Positions 35,513-46,042 of a DNA stretch of 64,000 bases are shown here, piece after piece (positions within the stretch are counted from its first letter, which is position 1; each line of letters opens with the position of its first letter). Under the pieces are notes generated by a model that was given only the letters and a program-made list of their open reading frames with translations, was not told the origin of the DNA and ran no database searches. The DNA lies in NCBI GenBank assembly GCA_945952065.1, contig CAMFGY010000002.1, forward strand, positions 1 through 64,000, read 5' to 3'. The stretch is from an uncultured Burkholderiales bacterium (GTDB lineage: Bacteria; Pseudomonadota; Gammaproteobacteria; Burkholderiales; Burkholderiaceae_C). A program made the position numbers and the translations under genes.

Positions 35513-35827
35513 TCATTTCTTCGCATCCATGCAGGCGCTCATCTGCGCCGCATAGCGATCCCTGCGCAACTGATTCTGATAGGGCGTCGTCTGCGCCCGT
35601 GGGCCGTGATCCAAGCCCATCACCGGCGCCTGCTGAGGGCACTTGGGTGAACTGGCCGCAGTGGGTGGCAAGTTGGCATAGAAGTCGCGTTGGGGCTGAG
35701 TCTGCGCCTGGGTTGCCAGCTGGCCCTTGTGATCGCGGTCCAGAGCCATGAGGTCTGGACCAGCGCACGCGGACAGGAGGACGCCCAGGGTCAGGCCGCC
35801 GGCAAGTTTGATCAGGAACCTTGTCAT
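35513..35827 (-). CDS. Small lipoprotein with an LDHGPRAQ motif
   Basis: The 104-residue protein has a lipoprotein signal (LTLGVLLSAC, lipidated Cys near residue 21). Its C-terminal part MGLDHGPRAQTTPYQNQLRRDRY shares LDHGPRAQ-S/T-TP with the protein at 46465-46761. The family is unknown to me. GGAGAAC precedes the start at 35827. A CusR-type half-match box (36017-36031) lies upstream in the same orientation, suggesting copper control. Confidence 0.75.
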   Translation of the reverse strand: MTRFLIKLAGGLTLGVLLSACAGPDLMALDRDHKGQLATQAQTQPQRDFYANLPPTAASSPKCPQQAPVMGLDHGPRAQTTPYQNQLRRDRYAAQMSACMDAKK

Positions 35828-36016
35828 GATGTTCTCCTCGGTACCGAGAATCCTCCAGGCGACTTGGTCCGCCGAGAGTGCCCTTGGGCCTCCGGTGCTA
35901 TGCAAGGCACACCGCTCACGCTCAATACCTGAGGCAACGTCTCGCGCCTCTGGGTTCAGCGGGAGGCCCTGAGAAGTAGACTGCAAGGCAGACGCTGACC
36001 CCATGCGAGCAGGTTC

Positions 36017-36031
36017 ATTACAGATTTGAAA
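36017..36031 (-). promoter_or_regulatory. CusR-type box upstream of the LDHGPRAQ lipoprotein
   Basis: The minus strand reads TTTCAAATCTGTAAT. The sequence 31 nt downstream is not a good -10, so the spacing rule of the other promoters is not met. It lies back to back with the box at 36070-36084. Confidence 0.5.
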
Positions 36032-36069
36032 GATTTGTCCCGGCCGGATCATCGGACGCGGGGACGGCC

Positions 36070-36084
36070 TTTCAAAACCGTAAT
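36070..36084 (+). promoter_or_regulatory. CusR-type box upstream of a CusF-like gene
   Basis: TTTCAAAACCGTAAT shares the CAAAACCGTAAT core with two other boxes. At the standard 31-nt spacing stands a weak TCGAGACT; a better-looking CCTACAAC begins 39 nt downstream. Confidence 0.6.
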
Positions 36085-36190
36085 CCATCCGCCAGCCATT
36101 CGAAGGCTGTGGCGGTCGAGACTCCTACAACGCTGTTGCAGGTGGGCTGCCAGCCCATGTTCAAGGGCTCTGGATGAAGGTACGGAACCG

Positions 36191-36517
36191 GTGTTGCAAC
36201 TGATAGTGCTGATACTTTTTCTGCAAGCTGCGCCATCGAAGGCTGCGGATATGGCATCGGCGCCAAGTGGACGGGTCGCCGCGATGGGGCAAGTGGTCGG
36301 CGATGCTGAAGGGATTGTGATCAGCGTCGACGTTGAGCGGGGGCGGGTGACCTTGAAGCACGGCGCCATCCAGGCGCTCGGCATGCCCGCAATGACGATG
36401 GTGTTTCGAGCGGCCGATTCAGCGATGCTGGCCAATGTCAAGCCGGGCGACGCCATCAGGTTCAAGGTCGTTCGAGCCGAAAATCACTTCACCGTGACCC
36501 AGTTGGCTCCCCGCTGA
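36191..36517 (+). CDS. CusF-like copper-binding protein, copy 2
   Basis: The 108-residue protein has a hydrophobic leader (VLQLIVLILFLQAAPSKA). It has a CusF-type domain with GRVTLKHGAIQALGMPAMTMVF and the C-terminal FKVVRAENHFTVTQL. There is no ATG in a suitable place; GTG at 36191 (or TTG at 36194) gives a sensible signal peptide, with GAAGG about 10 nt upstream. It converges with the histidine kinase gene, 10 nt apart. A CusR-type box lies about 107 nt upstream. Confidence 0.8.
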   Translation: MLQLIVLILFLQAAPSKAADMASAPSGRVAAMGQVVGDAEGIVISVDVERGRVTLKHGAIQALGMPAMTMVFRAADSAMLANVKPGDAIRFKVVRAENHFTVTQLAPR

Positions 36518-36527
36518 GCGCTGCCCG

Positions 36528-37955
36528 TCAGCCCGGTGAGGCCTCGCCTCGGTCCCGGTTGGCAGCCCGCGCCACTGGAAAATGCAGCGTGAAGCGCGTT
36601 TCCCCGGCCGGCGTGCAACTCGCCTCCACGCGCCCGCCATGCAGCTTCATGATCGTCGCTACGATCGCCAGGCCGAGTCCGGAGCCACCGAGATCACGGG
36701 CTCGCGAACCGTCGACACGGTAGAACCGGTCGAACAGTCGCGTGAGGTGTTCCGGCGCGATCGGCGCGCCCTGATTCACCACATCCAGACAAACTGCCTG
36801 CCCGCGATCCTCGATGACCACCATCACCTCGGTCCCCGGCCTGCAATGGCGGAGCGCGTTGGACAGCAGGTTCGTGATCGCACGCTCGACCTGTCCCGGG
36901 TCGGCAAGAATCGTCCCGGTGCCGCGCACGACGACAGCGACATCGCGCTCCTCCGCTAGCGGCTCCAGGTAGTCGACCACCTTCGCGGCCGCGTCGTGCA
37001 GAGCCAGCGGACTCGCCTGCACGGAACTCTCGGCATGCTCCGCCTGCGCCAGGAACAGCATGTCGCTGACGAGTCGGGACATGCGCTGCAGCTCATCGAC
37101 GTTGCCTTCGAGCACGTCGAGCAGTTGCTCCCTGGTGCGTGGCTGGGACAGCGCCACCTGCGTCCGCCCCAACAAGGTGGCCAGCGGGGTGCGCATTTCG
37201 TGCGCCAGGTCGCTCGAAAACTGTCCCAGGCGCGTCACCCCATCGTCGAGCCGGTCCAACATCGCGTTGAAGGCCGCGCCCACGGCGCGGAGTTCCTCGG
37301 GCATCTGCCCCAGATCGAGCCGCGTCGACAAAGATTGGGTCGAGATGGCCGCAGCGGTCGTGCGCAGCCGCTTCAAGGGTCGAAGCCCCAGGCTGACGAT
37401 GAGGGTTGCGCTGCCCAGCACCAGGGCCAGAGCGAAAGGCGCGACGGTTGCGGAGGTCACGAGCAGGCTGCGCAGCAGGCGCTGGTCCTCGCTTCGATCC
37501 ACCGTGACGACGATCTCCAGCGGACGGGCGTCGCGGGTTTCGGCGGCCGCGGCAATGGACAACATTCGCCTGCCGTCCTCCGGGACGCGCCACTCGAGAA
37601 AGGCATCCGTGTCGAACACGTCGCTCTTCAAGCGCTCCAGCGAGGCCATCGCGTCGCGGCTGAACGCGACATAAGCCTGGGTCGAGTTGGGTTCACCCAC
37701 CGCCAGGTGGAGTTCGGCGTGGCCGGTGACGAGTTCCACCAGCCGAAAAGCGTTGGCGCGCACCGCAGTGGCGTCCTGCATGTCGGCGAGCAGCAGACGT
37801 GCCTGATCGGCTTTGTCGCGCAGCACGACGCGGCGCTGGGTGTCGAGTTCGTGCTCGAGCACGCCGTAGGTGAACAACAACACGCCGGCCGCCAGCAGCA
37901 GCCCGAGCACGGTGACCGCCAGGCCCAGCCGCAACGCCAGGCTGTGCGATGTCAT
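36528..37955 (-). CDS. Heavy-metal sensor histidine kinase (CusS family), second system
   Basis: The 475-residue kinase has TM1 at about residues 8-30 and a periplasmic sensor loop to about 160. TM2 is at about 165-190. The HAMP region is followed by the HisKA box with H252 ([15 protein letters not shown]) and the ATPase motifs [27 protein letters not shown] and [18 protein letters not shown]. It overlaps the response-regulator gene by 4 nt. Together with the regulator it is the best candidate controller of the CusCBA operon that starts on the other side of the divergent region. Confidence 0.9.
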   Translation of the reverse strand: MTSHSLALRLGLAVTVLGLLLAAGVLLFTYGVLEHELDTQRRVVLRDKADQARLLLADMQDATAVRANAFRLVELVTGHAELHLAVGEPNSTQAYVAFSRDAMASLERLKSDVFDTDAFLEWRVPEDGRRMLSIAAAAETRDARPLEIVVTVDRSEDQRLLRSLLVTSATVAPFALALVLGSATLIVSLGLRPLKRLRTTAAAISTQSLSTRLDLGQMPEELRAVGAAFNAMLDRLDDGVTRLGQFSSDLAHEMRTPLATLLGRTQVALSQPRTREQLLDVLEGNVDELQRMSRLVSDMLFLAQAEHAESSVQASPLALHDAAAKVVDYLEPLAEERDVAVVVRGTGTILADPGQVERAITNLLSNALRHCRPGTEVMVVIEDRGQAVCLDVVNQGAPIAPEHLTRLFDRFYRVDGSRARDLGGSGLGLAIVATIMKLHGGRVEASCTPAGETRFTLHFPVARAANRDRGEASPG

Positions 37956-38626
37956 GCCCGCCGCTCCAGCACATAGCCCACGCCGCGCACGGTGTGGATC
38001 AGCTTTTCCTCGAACGGATCGTCTACTTTGGCCCGCAGGCGCCGGATAGCGACCTCGACCACATTGGTGTCGGAATCGAAATTGATGTCCCAGACCATGG
38101 ACGCGATCTGCGTGCGCGACAGCACCTGGCCGGTCTTGCGCACCAGCAGCACCAGCAGGGCGAACTCCTTGGCCGACAGGTCGATGCGCTGGCCGGCGCG
38201 CAAGGCGCGGTGTTTCACCGGATCGATCTCCAGGTCGCCGATCCGCAGGTCCTCGACCTCGGGTGATCGGTTTCCGCGCTTGAGCAAGGCCCGCACCCGG
38301 GCCAGCAGCTCCGGGAACTCGAAAGGCTTGACCAGGTAGTCGTCGGCCCCCAGCTCGAAGCCTTTCACCTTGTCGTCGGTGCGGCCGCGCGCGGTGAGCA
38401 TGAGCACCGGGGTTTGCTTGGAGGTGCGCAGGGCGGACAGCACCGCGAAGCCGTCCACCCCCGGCAGCATCACGTCCAGGATGACGAGGTCGTGGTCGCC
38501 GGTGGCGGCCGCGTGCAGCCCGTCGGGGCCGGTGTGGGCCAGCTCGACCGTATAGCCGTGTTCGCTCAGGCCCTGTGAGAGGTAGGCCGCGGCGCGTGTC
38601 TCGTCTTCGACGATCAGGAGTTTCAT
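37952..38626 (-). CDS. CusR/CopR-type response regulator, second system
   Basis: The 224-residue OmpR-family regulator has the receiver [21 protein letters not shown]51 in VILDVMLPG and YLVKPFEF. The winged helix is [45 protein letters not shown]. It is close in type to the regulator at 20154, so both may recognise the same box. The box at 38660-38674 lies in the divergent region upstream. Confidence 0.9.
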   Translation of the reverse strand: MKLLIVEDETRAAAYLSQGLSEHGYTVELAHTGPDGLHAAATGDHDLVILDVMLPGVDGFAVLSALRTSKQTPVLMLTARGRTDDKVKGFELGADDYLVKPFEFPELLARVRALLKRGNRSPEVEDLRIGDLEIDPVKHRALRAGQRIDLSAKEFALLVLLVRKTGQVLSRTQIASMVWDINFDSDTNVVEVAIRRLRAKVDDPFEEKLIHTVRGVGYVLERRA

Positions 38627-38659
38627 GCTGATGAGGGCCTCGATGCGGGGCTTGAATAC

Positions 38660-38713
38660 TTACGAAACCGTAATGAAGTGGTCAGCACCACCGCTGGCCC
38701 CGAAATCAAGAAT
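38660..38713 (+). promoter_or_regulatory. CusR-type box plus -10 in the divergent regulator/exported-protein region
   Basis: TTACGAAACCGTAAT at 38660-38674, then 31 nt, then TCAAGAAT at 38706-38713 (-10 AAGAAT). It is positioned for the rightward gene at 38790. The box also lies 33 nt from the start codon of the leftward regulator, so it could serve autoregulation. Confidence 0.7.
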
Positions 38714-38789
38714 AAACCCATCACGCCACCCCATGAGCCGAATCCGGCATTCCGCCAGGTCCTGCGTATCCACTTCAGAAGGAATCGTC

Positions 38790-39131
38790 ATGAACAAGAA
38801 AATTGCCCTGTTGTCCAGCATTGTCCTGGCTATAACGGCGCTTGTTTCCGCGCCGGCAAGCGCGCAGGCCAACGCGCAGGCCGAGGCTTCGGACGCGACC
38901 AGCACCAGCTACTACTGGCTGCACCCCAAGCTCGGCTACGTCAAGGTCGATCGCGCGACGAACACGATGCTGCGCCCGGTTCAGGCCAGCCATGAGTCTA
39001 TCGACGCGAACGCGCCAGCGGCGCCGCGCAAGTATTGGCTCGACCCGAAGGGGAATATGCGTGTCCTGAATCCAGTGAATCCGGTCAAGCCAACGACCGG
39101 CAATGACGGCCCGACCGAAACGCGCCGCTGA
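38790..39131 (+). CDS. Hypothetical exported protein under a CusR-type promoter
   Basis: The 113-residue protein has a signal peptide (MNKKIALLSSIVLAITALVSAPASA). The mature part contains two related short motifs, YYWLHPKLGYVKVD and KYWLDPKGNMRVLNP. No named family is recognised. AGAAGGAATC precedes the ATG. Its place behind a standard copper box and ahead of the cus genes suggests a periplasmic copper role; inferred. Confidence 0.72.
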   Translation: MNKKIALLSSIVLAITALVSAPASAQANAQAEASDATSTSYYWLHPKLGYVKVDRATNTMLRPVQASHESIDANAPAAPRKYWLDPKGNMRVLNPVNPVKPTTGNDGPTETRR

Positions 39132-39323
39132 TGCCCGAAAACCTGCTGAATCCGACAACGTGCGATTTCGCTTCGATATACTGGAAAGAATGGCCTCCCC
39201 CAATTTCTCAGGCAAGCGTTTGACCGGCGCACCTAGCGTCAGTGGCTTGCCATGGGAGATTCCGGTCGCCACGACCGCAGCAGCGGGTCGGGTTCGCTGT
39301 CAGCCGGTTCCGGCGAGGCGGTC

Positions 39324-39767
39324 ATGACGCGGGGTCTGCTGCGCTGGCTGGCGCGGATCATGATCGGCACGCTGCTGCTGTCGCAGCTGGCCGTGACCGC
39401 TCATGCCTGCTCGAAGACGTTGCCATCCGCTGCCGCGGTGGGGATGTCGGCGAAAGCCGAAACGCCGATGCTGGCAACCGAAGCGCCCCCTGAAGCGCAA
39501 TCTGATCTGGCATCCTCGGACTGTGCCGACATGGCCATGCCCACCGAAGCGGCGCCGAGCAAGGTCTGCTTCGAGCATTGCCACTATGGCCAGCAAAGCG
39601 ATCACGCGCCAACGATCACCGTGCCGGTGGTGCTGATGACGGCGCTCTACGCCATCCCGTCGGCGCCTGAGGTGGCTTCGCCAACTTGCATGGCGGCCGA
39701 AGCGCTGGATGCCTTGGTTGCGGCCTCCCCGCCGCACACCGTGCTGCATTGCGTCTACCGAATCTGA
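39324..39767 (+). CDS. Hypothetical exported Cys/His-containing protein before cusCBA
   Basis: The 147-residue protein has an N-terminal hydrophobic helix (RIMIGTLLLSQLAVTAHAC), probably a signal peptide. Cysteine/His/Met motifs follow (SDCADMAMP, VCFEHCHYGQQSDHA, TCMAAEAL, LHCVYRI). The arrangement recalls the protein at 26808-27260. Function is unknown; position suggests copper binding. The ATG at 39324 is preferred, since upstream in-frame codons are polar and not signal-like. Confidence 0.7.
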   Translation: MTRGLLRWLARIMIGTLLLSQLAVTAHACSKTLPSAAAVGMSAKAETPMLATEAPPEAQSDLASSDCADMAMPTEAAPSKVCFEHCHYGQQSDHAPTITVPVVLMTALYAIPSAPEVASPTCMAAEALDALVAASPPHTVLHCVYRI

Positions 39768-39903
39768 TCTTCCAAACGACGTTGCACTGACGACCGCCCA
39801 GGTCGTCTCGGTGCATAGCTTGCGCTGGCCTTCCGCCTGCGAGCTTGGTTCGCATCGGTAACGCGAGCCTGATACCTGCCCCGGTACGTTGTCTGGAGAA
39901 TCC

Positions 39904-41223
39904 ATGTTCACTGTTTCATCTCGGCCATCGCCGCGTCGCTGGGCGGCTGTCCTGACCCTGTGCGCGGCCGCCATCGGCCTGAATGCCCATGCCCAGCCCC
40001 TGCTGACCCTTGACGAGGCGTTGCGCCTTGCCCAGCAGAGGTCAAGGCAGTTACCGGCCGAAGACTTGGCGGCCACGGCGGCGCGCGAAATGGCCGTTGC
40101 CGCAGGTCAGTTGCCCGATCCGACGCTGAAGGCCGGCATCAACAACCTGCCGATCAATGGGGCCGACCGTTTCAGCCTGACGCGCGACTTCATGACCATG
40201 CGCTCGATTGGCGTGATGCAAGAGCTCACGCGCGACGACAAGCGCAAGGCCCGATCGGCTCGTTTCACCCGTGAGGCAGAAACGGCCGAAGCCAGCCGGA
40301 CGCTGGCGCTGGCCAATCTGCGCCGCGATACCGCCCTGGCCTGGTTCGACCGCCACTACCAGGAGCGTATGCGTGAGCTGCTGCACGCGCAGCGCGCCGA
40401 GACCACACTGCAGATCGAGGCGGCCGAGGCCGCCTATCGCGGAGGGCGAGGCTCGCAGGCCGACGTGTTCGCCGCGCGTTCGGCCGTGGCGCAGGTCGAT
40501 GATCGCCTCCGCCTGGCCGAGCGCCAGATCGCCACCGCGAAGACCCGGCTCGCGCGCTGGGTCGGGGACGCTGCCGAGCAAGCGCTTGGGCTGCCGCCCG
40601 ATCTGGCCTCGATGCGCCTGGATGCCGCCAGCCTGGCGACCCAACTCGACCACCACCCCCAGATCGCGCTCATGGCCAGGCAGGAAGCCATGGTGCTTGC
40701 GGACGCCGACATCGCACGGAGCAACAAGCGCTCGGACTGGAGCGTCGAGCTGATGCTCAGCCAGCGCGGTTCGGCCTATTCAAACATGGTGTCGGTGAAC
40801 GTTTCGATCCCGCTGCAATGGGACCAGAAGAACCGCCAGGATCGCGAGTTGACGGCCAAGCTGGCGACCGCCGAGCAGATGCGCGCCCAGCGCGAGGAAG
40901 TCACGCGCGAGCACCTTGCCGAAACCCGCAGTTGGCTGCAGCAGTGGCAGAGCAACCGGGATCGCATGGCGCAGTACGACAGCGCGCTGATCCCGCTCGC
41001 TTCCGACCGCACCCGTGCAGCGATCGCCGCCTATCGGGGCGGAGGCGCTCCGCTCACCTCCGTTCTGGAAGCGCGGCGCATGGAGATCGATACCCGCATG
41101 GAGCGCCTGCGCCTGGAGATGGAGACCGCGGGACTGTGGGCACAGCTTGAATATCTGATTCCGACCGAACACCAGGCGTCCGCGTCGGGCCGCCCGACTG
41201 CCGCCAAGGAGCAACAACGATGA
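39904..41223 (+). CDS. cusC: CusC-type TolC-family outer-membrane factor
   Basis: The 439-residue OMF has a Sec signal peptide ending HAQP (about residue 31). OMF repeats follow (LTLDEALRLAQQRSRQLPAEDLAATAAREMAVAAGQLPDPTLKAG; later TRAAIAAYRGGGAPLTSVLEARR). It is the outer-membrane channel of the tripartite copper pump whose adaptor and RND subunits follow directly; it overlaps cusB by 4 nt. No lipobox cysteine is visible, unlike E. coli CusC. TCTGGAGAATCC supports the start at 39904. Confidence 0.88.
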   Translation: MFTVSSRPSPRRWAAVLTLCAAAIGLNAHAQPLLTLDEALRLAQQRSRQLPAEDLAATAAREMAVAAGQLPDPTLKAGINNLPINGADRFSLTRDFMTMRSIGVMQELTRDDKRKARSARFTREAETAEASRTLALANLRRDTALAWFDRHYQERMRELLHAQRAETTLQIEAAEAAYRGGRGSQADVFAARSAVAQVDDRLRLAERQIATAKTRLARWVGDAAEQALGLPPDLASMRLDAASLATQLDHHPQIALMARQEAMVLADADIARSNKRSDWSVELMLSQRGSAYSNMVSVNVSIPLQWDQKNRQDRELTAKLATAEQMRAQREEVTREHLAETRSWLQQWQSNRDRMAQYDSALIPLASDRTRAAIAAYRGGGAPLTSVLEARRMEIDTRMERLRLEMETAGLWAQLEYLIPTEHQASASGRPTAAKEQQR

Positions 41224-42875
41224 AACTCAAACCCCTCCTGGCCGGGCTGGTCGCCGCGGCGGTACTCGGCGCCGCTGGCTACGGCCTCTACACCATGGGC
41301 ATGCATCGTGGCGTGGGCATGGCCTCGGGGACCGCGCCCGAGCAAGGCGGCGCTGCGTCGGTGGCCGCGCCCGGCGGAACTCCCTCCAATGAGTCAGGCG
41401 AAGACGCCACGCGCCGGCACATCGCAGCGGGCCTGAAGGCCGGGGACACCGACCCGGCCACAGGCAGGAAGATCCTCTACTACCACGACCCCATGGTGCC
41501 GGCGAACAAGTTCGACAAGCCGGCCAAGTCCCCGTTCATGGACATGATGATGTCGCCGGTCTACGCCGATGGCGACAACGACGGCAGTAAGGTCACGGTC
41601 AGCCCTCGCATTCAGCAGAACCTGGGCATCCGCACCGCGCCGGTGGTCGAGGGAACGCTGGCACCGCAGGTGGCGGCGGTGGGCAGCATCGCCTTCAACG
41701 AACGCGACCAAGTCATCGTGCAGGCGCGCGCAACCGGCTATGTCGAACGCCTTCACGTGCGCGCCACGCTGGACCGTGTCGCCAAGGGGCAGGCGCTGGC
41801 CGAGATGTACGTGCCGGACTGGATTGCGGCGCAGGAGGAGTTCCTGTCGGTGCGGCGGATGCAGGGCACCGAGCTCGCCGGGCTCATCGATGGCGCCCGC
41901 CAGCGCATGCGCCAGGTCGGCATGAGCGAAGCCCAGATAACGCTAGTGGAAAGCACCGGCCGCACGCAGCCGCGCATCACCCTGCTTGCGCCGATCGGCG
42001 GGGTCATCACGGAACTGACGGCGCGTGAGGGCATGACGATGATGTCCGGCGCAACGCTGTTCCGCATCAATGGCCTCGCCACCGTCTGGGCCAATGCCGA
42101 GGTGCCGGAAAGCCAATCCGCGCTGCTGCGGGTCGGCGCCAAGGTCCAGGCACGCAGCCCCGCCGCACCGGGAGCCCTCTTCGACGGCAAGGTCCAAGCG
42201 ATCCTGCCCGAGGTCAACGCGACCACACGGACGCTGAAGGCACGGCTCGAAATCTCGAACCCGCAAGGCGCGCTGGCGCCCGGCATGTTCGTGCAGATGC
42301 AATTCATGGACATGCACGCCGGCAAGGCGCTGCTGATCCCGACGGAGGCGGTGATCCAGACCGGCAAGCGCACGGTCGTGATGCTGGCCGAGGGGGATGG
42401 CACGAGCGGGCGCTTCCGCCCGGTCGAGGTCGAGATCGGCATCGAGACAGGCGGCCAGACCGAGGTCAAGCGCGGCCTCCAGGCCGGCCAGCGCGTGGTG
42501 GTGTCCTCGCAGTTCCTGATCGATTCGGAGGCCAGCCTGAAGGGCGTCGAAGCACGCCTGAATGTGGAGCCCAAACCGGACACGGCCAACACAGCCCAGC
42601 GGCATACCGGCGAAGCCAAGATCGAAGCGGTCGGGCGCGACGGGGTCACGCTGTCGCACGGCCCGATCGCATCCCTCAAGTGGGGCGCGATGACCATGGA
42701 CTTCAAGCTGCCCAAGAACAGCCCTTCCGGTCTGCCGCGCGGCATCGACGTCGGTGACCGGGTGGACTTCGAGTTCTACATGGATGCCGAAAACCAGCCG
42801 CAGCTCACCCGCATGACACTGCAGAACCCGGTGCCCAAGGCCTCGGCCCCCGTCGCTTCCGGGAGCAAGCCATGA
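41220..42875 (+). CDS. cusB: CusB-type RND adaptor with fused C-terminal CusF domain
   Basis: The 551-residue membrane-fusion protein has an N-terminal anchor/signal ([21 protein letters not shown]) and a heavy-metal-binding segment [27 protein letters not shown] at about residues 81-110. Barrel-sandwich and hairpin domains follow. The C-terminus, from about 460 to 535, is a CusF-like domain ([24 protein letters not shown]). In E. coli CusF is a separate protein; here it is tethered to the adaptor. It overlaps cusC and cusA by 4 nt each, so the three pump genes are translationally coupled. Confidence 0.92.
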   Translation: MKLKPLLAGLVAAAVLGAAGYGLYTMGMHRGVGMASGTAPEQGGAASVAAPGGTPSNESGEDATRRHIAAGLKAGDTDPATGRKILYYHDPMVPANKFDKPAKSPFMDMMMSPVYADGDNDGSKVTVSPRIQQNLGIRTAPVVEGTLAPQVAAVGSIAFNERDQVIVQARATGYVERLHVRATLDRVAKGQALAEMYVPDWIAAQEEFLSVRRMQGTELAGLIDGARQRMRQVGMSEAQITLVESTGRTQPRITLLAPIGGVITELTAREGMTMMSGATLFRINGLATVWANAEVPESQSALLRVGAKVQARSPAAPGALFDGKVQAILPEVNATTRTLKARLEISNPQGALAPGMFVQMQFMDMHAGKALLIPTEAVIQTGKRTVVMLAEGDGTSGRFRPVEVEIGIETGGQTEVKRGLQAGQRVVVSSQFLIDSEASLKGVEARLNVEPKPDTANTAQRHTGEAKIEAVGRDGVTLSHGPIASLKWGAMTMDFKLPKNSPSGLPRGIDVGDRVDFEFYMDAENQPQLTRMTLQNPVPKASAPVASGSKP

Positions 42876-45800
42876 TTGCCAAGCTGATCCGCTGGTCGAT
42901 CGTCAATCGCTTCCTGGTGTTGCTGGCCACGCTGATGATCAGCGCCTGGGGCGTCTACGCCCTGCTGCGCACGCCGCTGGATGCGCTGCCCGACCTGTCG
43001 GACGTGCAGGTCATCATCCGCACCACCTATCCGGGCCAGGCACCGCGCATCGTCGAGAATCAGATCACCTACCCGCTGACGACGACGATGCTGTCGGTGC
43101 CGGGGGCGAAGACGGTGCGCGGCTACTCGTTCTTCGGCGACAGCTTCGTCTACGTGCTGTTCGAGGACGGGACCGACCTGTACTGGGCGCGCTCGCGGGT
43201 GCTGGAATACCTGAACCAGGTGCAGGCGCGGCTGCCGCCCGGCGCGACGGCTTCGCTGGGACCGGACGCCACCGGCGTGGGCTGGATTTATCAGTATGCG
43301 CTGATCGATCGCAGCGGCAAGATGGATGCGGGCCAGCTGCGTGCGCTGCAGGACTGGTTCCTCAAGTACGAGCTGAAGACCGTGGCCAACGTCGCCGAGG
43401 TGGCCACCGTGGGCGGCATGGTGCGCCAGTACCAAGTCTTGCTCGACCCGGACAGGCTCGCGGCCTACGCGATACCGCACACCAAGGTCGTCGAGGCGAT
43501 CCGCAGGTCCAATCAGGAGAGCGGTGGCTCGGTGCTCGAGCTCGGCGAGGCCGAATACATGGTGCGCGCCTCCGGCTATCTCCAGTCGCTCGACGATTTC
43601 CGCAAAATCCCTCTGGTGAGCACCGACGCTGGCGTGTCGGTGCGGCTGGGCGACGTGGCACGCATCCAGGTCGGCCCCGAGATGCGTCGTGGCATCGGTG
43701 AGCTCGATGGCGAGGGCGAAGCCGCCGGCGGCGTGATCGTGATGCGCTCGGGCAAGAACGCGCTGGAAACGATCGCCGCCGTGAAGGCCAAGCTGCAGCA
43801 ACTGCAAGGCAGCCTGCCCAAGGGGGTCGAGATCGTGCCGACCTACGACCGCTCGGGCCTGATCGAGCGCGCGGTGGAGAACCTCGGCTTCAAGCTGCTC
43901 GAAGAATTCATCGTCGTCGCGGTGGTGTGCTTTGTCTTCCTGTTCCACCTGCGCTCGGCCTTCGTCGCCATCGTCTCGCTGCCGCTGGGCATCCTGATGG
44001 CCTTCATCGTGATGCACTATCAGGGTGTCAACGCCAACATCATGTCGCTGGGCGGCATTGCGATCGCGATCGGTGCGATGGTGGACGCAGCGGTCGTGAT
44101 GATCGAAAACGCCCACAAGCATCTCGAACATTGGAGCCACGATCATCCGGACCAAAAACTCGAAGGCGAAGAGCGCTGGAGAGTGATCGGCGATTCGGCG
44201 GCCGAGGTCGGGCCGGCGCTATTCTTCTCGCTGCTGATCATCACGCTGTCCTTCATCCCGGTCTTCACGCTGGAGGCGCAGGAGGGCCGTTTGTTCTCCC
44301 CGCTGGCCTTCACCAAGACCTATGCGATGGCGGCGGCCGCTGGACTGTCAGCCACGCTGATCCCGGTGCTGATGGGCTACCTGATCCGGGGGCGCATCCC
44401 GGACGAGAAAACCAACCCGCTGAATCGCTTCCTGATCGCGGTCTACCGCCCGCTGCTGAACGCCGTGCTGCGGGCGCCCAAGCTCACGCTGGCCGCTGCC
44501 GCGCTCGTCTTGCTGGCAAGCCTCTGGCCGCTGCAGCACATCGGCGGCGAATTCATGCCGCGGCTCGACGAGGGCGACCTGCTGTACATGCCGTCGGCGC
44601 TGCCGGGGCTGAGTGCGGGCAAGGCCGCCGAGCTGCTGCAGCAGACGGACCGCCTGATCAAGACCGTGCCCGAGGTCGCCAGCGTCTACGGCAAGGCCGG
44701 TCGGGCCGAGACGGCCACCGACCCGGCGCCACTGGAAATGTTCGAGACCACGATCCAATTCAAGCCCAAGAGCCAGTGGCGAGCCGGCATGACGCAGGAC
44801 AAGCTGGTCGATGAGCTTGACCGCATCGTCAAGGTGCCTGGCCTGGCCAACATCTGGGTGCCGCCGATCCGCAACCGCATCGACATGCTGGCCACCGGCA
44901 TCAAGAGCCCGGTGGGCGTCAAGGTCGCGGGAACCGACTTGAGTGTGATCGACCGCGTGGCTGGCGAGATCGAGAAAGCGTTGAAGGACGTGCCCGGCGT
45001 CAGCAGCGCACTCGCCGAACGCCTCACCGGCGGGCGCTACGTGGACGTGACCATCAACCGCGATGCCGCCGCGCGCTTCGGCATGAACATCGCCGACGTG
45101 CAGTCCGTCATCAGCTCGGCGGTGGGCGGCGACAACGTCGGCGAGACGGTCGAGGGTCTGCAGCGCTTCCCGATCAATGTCCGCTACCCCAGGGAGACAC
45201 GCGACTCGCTCGATAAGCTGCGCAAGCTGCCCATCGTCAGCGAGCGCGGTGCGCGGCTCGTGCTGTCCGACGTGGCCGACATCCGCATCACCGACGGTCC
45301 GCCGATGCTGCGCAGCGAGAACGCGCGCCTGTCGGGCTGGGTGTATGTGGACATTCGCGGCCGCGACCTGAGGTCTGCGGTGCAGGATATGCAGCGCGTC
45401 GTCGGCGAGAAGGTGCAGCTGCCGCCGGGCTACTCGATCTCATGGTCGGGGCAGTTCGAATTCCTGGAGCGCGCGACCGCAAAGCTGAAGGTGGTGGTGC
45501 CATTCACGCTGCTGATCATCTTCGTGCTGCTGTACCTGACCTTCAAGCGCTTCGACGAGGCGTTGCTGATCATGGCGACCTTGCCCTTCGCGTTGGTGGG
45601 AGGCATCTGGCTGCTCTACCTGCTGAGCTACAACCTGTCGGTCGCCGGGGCGGTGGGGTTCATTGCACTGGCGGGCGTGTCGGCCGAGTTCGGCGTGATC
45701 ATGCTGCTGTATCTGAAGCAGGCCTGGGACGCGCGCCTCGCGCAAGGCAAGACAAGCAACGCCGATCTGCTCGACGCCATCCGCGAAGGCGCCGTGCTGC

Positions 45801-46042
45801 GGGTTCGCCCCAAGGCGATGACGGTGGCGGTGATCCTGGCCGGCCTGTTCCCGATCATGTGGGGCACCGGCACCGGTTCGGAGGTGATGCAGCGCATCGC
45901 CGCGCCGATGGTCGGCGGCATGATCACGGCGCCGCTGCTGTCCATGTTCGTGATTCCGGCGGCTTACTTGCTGATGCGCCGCGCGCGCGAGCGGCAGGCC
46001 CCAGGGCCTGCGTTCTGGAGGAGGCGTCGTGCGCCGGTCTGA
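42872..46042 (+). CDS. cusA: CusA-type heavy-metal efflux RND transporter
   Basis: The 1056-residue inner-membrane proton-driven pump has 12 TM helices. CusA-specific signatures are [22 protein letters not shown] near residue 40 and [24 protein letters not shown] near 85. Also seen are [23 protein letters not shown] around 395 and the Met-bearing periplasmic loop [19 protein letters not shown]. The length is standard. It works with CusB and CusC encoded just upstream to expel Cu(I)/Ag(I) from the periplasm and cytoplasm. Its stop is overlapped by the next small gene. Confidence 0.94.
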   Translation: MIAKLIRWSIVNRFLVLLATLMISAWGVYALLRTPLDALPDLSDVQVIIRTTYPGQAPRIVENQITYPLTTTMLSVPGAKTVRGYSFFGDSFVYVLFEDGTDLYWARSRVLEYLNQVQARLPPGATASLGPDATGVGWIYQYALIDRSGKMDAGQLRALQDWFLKYELKTVANVAEVATVGGMVRQYQVLLDPDRLAAYAIPHTKVVEAIRRSNQESGGSVLELGEAEYMVRASGYLQSLDDFRKIPLVSTDAGVSVRLGDVARIQVGPEMRRGIGELDGEGEAAGGVIVMRSGKNALETIAAVKAKLQQLQGSLPKGVEIVPTYDRSGLIERAVENLGFKLLEEFIVVAVVCFVFLFHLRSAFVAIVSLPLGILMAFIVMHYQGVNANIMSLGGIAIAIGAMVDAAVVMIENAHKHLEHWSHDHPDQKLEGEERWRVIGDSAAEVGPALFFSLLIITLSFIPVFTLEAQEGRLFSPLAFTKTYAMAAAAGLSATLIPVLMGYLIRGRIPDEKTNPLNRFLIAVYRPLLNAVLRAPKLTLAAAALVLLASLWPLQHIGGEFMPRLDEGDLLYMPSALPGLSAGKAAELLQQTDRLIKTVPEVASVYGKAGRAETATDPAPLEMFETTIQFKPKSQWRAGMTQDKLVDELDRIVKVPGLANIWVPPIRNRIDMLATGIKSPVGVKVAGTDLSVIDRVAGEIEKALKDVPGVSSALAERLTGGRYVDVTINRDAAARFGMNIADVQSVISSAVGGDNVGETVEGLQRFPINVRYPRETRDSLDKLRKLPIVSERGARLVLSDVADIRITDGPPMLRSENARLSGWVYVDIRGRDLRSAVQDMQRVVGEKVQLPPGYSISWSGQFEFLERATAKLKVVVPFTLLIIFVLLYLTFKRFDEALLIMATLPFALVGGIWLLYLLSYNLSVAGAVGFIALAGVSAEFGVIMLLYLKQAWDARLAQGKTSNADLLDAIREGAVLRVRPKAMTVAVILAGLFPIMWGTGTGSEVMQRIAAPMVGGMITAPLLSMFVIPAAYLLMRRARERQAPGPAFWRRRRAPV

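Noticed and set aside
42776-44155. 459-codon minus-strand open frame
   Set aside because: Antisense to cusA; His/Asp/Arg-rich shadow with no recognisable motif.
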